Shown: one piece after another, positions 7,415-8,363 of the stretch
Layout of the letters: each line of letters begins with the position of its first letter
Numbering within the stretch: position 1 is the stretch's first letter
DNA from: Bacteroidota bacterium
GTDB taxonomy: Bacteria; Bacteroidota; Ignavibacteria; Ignavibacteriales; Ignavibacteriaceae
Reading direction: 5' to 3'
DNA: 8,363 bases
Assembly: GCA_021796135.1 (NCBI GenBank)
Contig: JAJYOQ010000164.1
Coordinates: 1-8,363 of the forward strand
Translations under genes and position numbers: made by a program
Notes under the pieces: model-generated
Told to the model about the DNA's origin: nothing
Seen by the model: the letters and a program-made list of their open reading frames with translations, nothing else
The model's database searches: none

Positions 7415-7437
7415 CCACCTTCTGAGAAGGTGGATTT
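7411..7437. repeat. Subterminal hairpin, 3' end of the IS200-type element
   Basis: Perfect 12-base-pair stem (7411-7422 with 7426-7437) around a TGA loop at 7423-7425. The same stem core recurs at the other end of the element, so this is the likely TnpA recognition structure rather than a host terminator. Confidence 0.85.
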
Positions 7438-7442
7438 GGTTT

Positions 7443-7457
7443 GCCCCCATAGGGGGC
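7443..7457. repeat. GC-rich hairpin just after tnpA
   Basis: GCCCCC, ATA loop, GGGGGC: a perfect 6-base-pair stem starting two bases beyond the tnpA stop. There is no T-run after it on the minus strand, so it is not a standard intrinsic terminator. It could stabilise the transcript or block read-through; this is inference. Confidence 0.7.
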
Positions 7458-7458
7458 T

Positions 7459-7893
7459 TTAAAAATCAAATCCTTGTTGTTCTTCTTTCTTCTCTTGATC
7501 TTCCTGATACTTTACATATTTCCTTATCTTTTCCTCATTCAATCCTATAGTATCTACACAATAGCCTCTTGACCAAAAATGATTTCCCCAGTATGGTTTC
7601 TTCTTTAATTTCGGATAACTCTTGAATATCTTTATTGCTGTCTTTCCTTTTAATACTCCCATCACTCTGGATATCGATACTTTCGGTGGCACACTTATTA
7701 TCAGATGTATGTGATCTATTTGGATATTTAACTCCTTTTTTTCACATCCTAACCATTCTAACAACATCTCTATATCTTCTCTCATATGTTCCTTTACCAT
7801 TCCTTCAAGTATTCTGAATCGATATTTCGGTGTCCATACTATGTGATAGTCACAGCGATATATTACATGGCTTAATTTCTTGAATTCACTCAT
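7459..7893 (-). CDS. tnpA: IS200/IS605-family transposase TnpA (Y1 HUH type)
   Basis: Single-strand DNA transposase of 144 residues, full length for the family. Seen: the N-terminal segment YRCDYHIVWTPKYRFRIL (12-29), the metal-binding HUH motif as H61-I-H63 in QIDHIHLIISVPP, the region FWSRGYCVDTIG (106-117), and the C-terminal helix IRKYVKYQ with the probable nucleophile Y126 and the partner Q130 four residues on. All catalytic residues are present, so the enzyme is probably active. The ribosome binding site is poor: AAGG sits almost against the ATG, in line with the low translation usual for these transposases. Confidence 0.95.
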   Translation of the reverse strand: MSEFKKLSHVIYRCDYHIVWTPKYRFRILEGMVKEHMREDIEMLLEWLGCEKKELNIQIDHIHLIISVPPKVSISRVMGVLKGKTAIKIFKSYPKLKKKPYWGNHFWSRGYCVDTIGLNEEKIRKYVKYQEDQEKKEEQQGFDF

Positions 7894-7936
7894 ACCTTAA
7901 AATTACTAATTTTCTGGCATAGCCTAAAGAACATCA

Positions 7937-7955
7937 CCACCTTCGAAGAAGGTGG
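7937..7955. repeat. Subterminal hairpin, 5' end of the IS200-type element
   Basis: An 8-base-pair stem (7937-7944 with 7948-7955) around a GAA loop, upstream of tnpA. Its 3' arm and next bases (7948-7959) are identical to 7426-7437 at the other end; the 5' arm is less perfectly matched, with an unpaired CA at its foot. Confidence 0.8.
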
Positions 7956-7968
7956 ATTTCTGAGTTAC

Positions 7969-7977
7969 ATTAAAAAT
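7969..7977. repeat. Direct repeat copy 2 flanking the IS200-type element
   Basis: ATTAAAAAT, identical to 7406-7414. On the minus strand it reads ATTTTTAAT immediately before the proposed 5' end of the element, so it is a candidate target sequence. Confidence 0.45.
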
Positions 7978-7994
7978 ATCTAAAAGTCTCTGAT

Positions 7995-8363
7995 TTATTG
8001 CTGTAATACTGCTATTTCCCTTTCCCTAAAATAAGTTGCCGTTTGGCGAACCAATTCATCGAGCGTCGCTGCATCTGGTTTGCCGTGCATTGCAGGATAA
8101 GGATCGCCGCCGGGACCGAGCGGCTCAGGTGTAACATATCGTCCTTTTGTATTATAACCGATCAGATACAAAGCCATGATGATTATATCCAGGTCCATTG
8201 ATCCTTCGCCCAAAGCACAGCGATTACTATCTGCCATGTGAAGATTTGTTAATTGACTTCCAGCTTCGATGATAGCTTCACCGATGTGTGATTCTTCGGA
8301 CTGCATATGATAGACATCGCCGTTAATATGAGCTATCCCGGGATGATTTACAGCGGCAATATA
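7995..8363 (-). CDS. Sugar (phosphate) isomerase/epimerase, D-tagatose 3-epimerase-like TIM barrel (5' end beyond window)
   Basis: The last 122 residues of a xylose-isomerase-like TIM-barrel enzyme that interconverts ketoses or related sugars through a metal-bound enediolate. In the visible part (numbered from the window edge): GDVYHM with D16 and H19, HMADSNR with H42 and R48, GEGSMDLD (52-59), and TPEPLGPG with E80. These match the order of the family's metal ligands Asp, His, Glu and the substrate-binding His and Arg. The D16-H42, D16-H19 and H42-R48 spacings equal those I recall for D-tagatose 3-epimerase (D185, H188, H211, R217). The first ligand Glu lies off the window. The stop is a TAA at 7997-7995, about 27 bases before the IS200-type element, so the gene was not cut by it. 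Substrate unknown. Visibly higher G+C than the operon at 1-5511. Confidence 0.88.
   Translation of the reverse strand, partial: YIAAVNHPGIAHINGDVYHMQSEESHIGEAIIEAGSQLTNLHMADSNRCALGEGSMDLDIIIMALYLIGYNTKGRYVTPEPLGPGGDPYPAMHGKPDAATLDELVRQTATYFREREIAVLQQ

Larger units (their letters stand above)
7406..7968 (-). mobile_element. IS200/IS605-family element, tnpA only
   Basis: A single Y1 transposase gene flanked by related subterminal hairpins at both ends: 7411-7437 and 7937-7955, sharing GAAGGTGGATTT at 7426-7437 and 7948-7959. Subterminal hairpins instead of terminal inverted repeats are what this family uses for single-strand transposition. The limits are a proposal based on the 9-base direct repeat ATTAAAAAT at 7406-7414 and 7969-7977, one copy being just outside one end and the other at the inner edge of the opposite end. 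This fits the family's paired cleavage sites. No tnpB-like gene is present. It sits between the epimerase and transporter genes, in the same orientation as both. Confidence 0.82.

Noticed and set aside
7411..7437. Strong hairpin considered as an intrinsic terminator or as a CRISPR-like repeat with the copy at 7937-7955
   Set aside because: Only two copies, at either end of a tnpA gene, with the same stem core: this is the IS200-type end structure. There are no spacers, and only a short T-run follows on the minus strand.

Overview
The window holds an AT-rich, tightly packed bacterial catabolic locus, with almost all genes on the minus strand. The likely source is a Bacteroidota/Ignavibacteria-type bacterium. 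I infer this from the FucP/GluP-type sugar transporter paired with a ROK kinase start, from the low G+C and from the protein style; no rRNA or other marker confirms it. Several genes have clear Shine-Dalgarno sequences.

Reading the minus strand in transcription order (high to low coordinates): (1) the C-terminal part of a TIM-barrel sugar isomerase/epimerase of the D-tagatose 3-epimerase type (8363-7995, cut by the window edge); (2) an insertion zone with an apparently intact IS200/IS605-type element (about 7968-7406, with tnpA and matching end hairpins) and the 3' tail of an IS5-type transposase on the opposite strand (7056-7280); (3) a 12-helix FucP/GluP-like sugar transporter (6974-5637); (4) a decayed ROK sugar-kinase start whose ATG overlaps the transporter stop (5637-5545); (5) a compact operon encoding a mannitol-dehydrogenase-family polyol dehydrogenase (5511-4225), a dihydrolipoamide acyltransferase E2 (4215-2845), a dihydrolipoamide dehydrogenase E3 (2844-1495) and a thiamine-diphosphate E1 (1467 to beyond base 1). 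The E1 appears to be a single-chain alpha/beta fusion.

The epimerase, transporter and kinase remnant look like an older sugar uptake and activation unit, broken up by insertion sequences and by loss of almost the whole kinase. The polyol dehydrogenase plus complete 2-oxoacid dehydrogenase complex is a second unit, visibly more AT-rich. It would couple NAD(P)-linked oxidation of a polyol or sugar derivative with oxidative decarboxylation of a 2-oxoacid to an acyl-CoA. The true substrate cannot be read from sequence. This pairing, the boundary at the kinase remnant, and the degenerate second subunit-binding segment in E2 are the points most worth following up.
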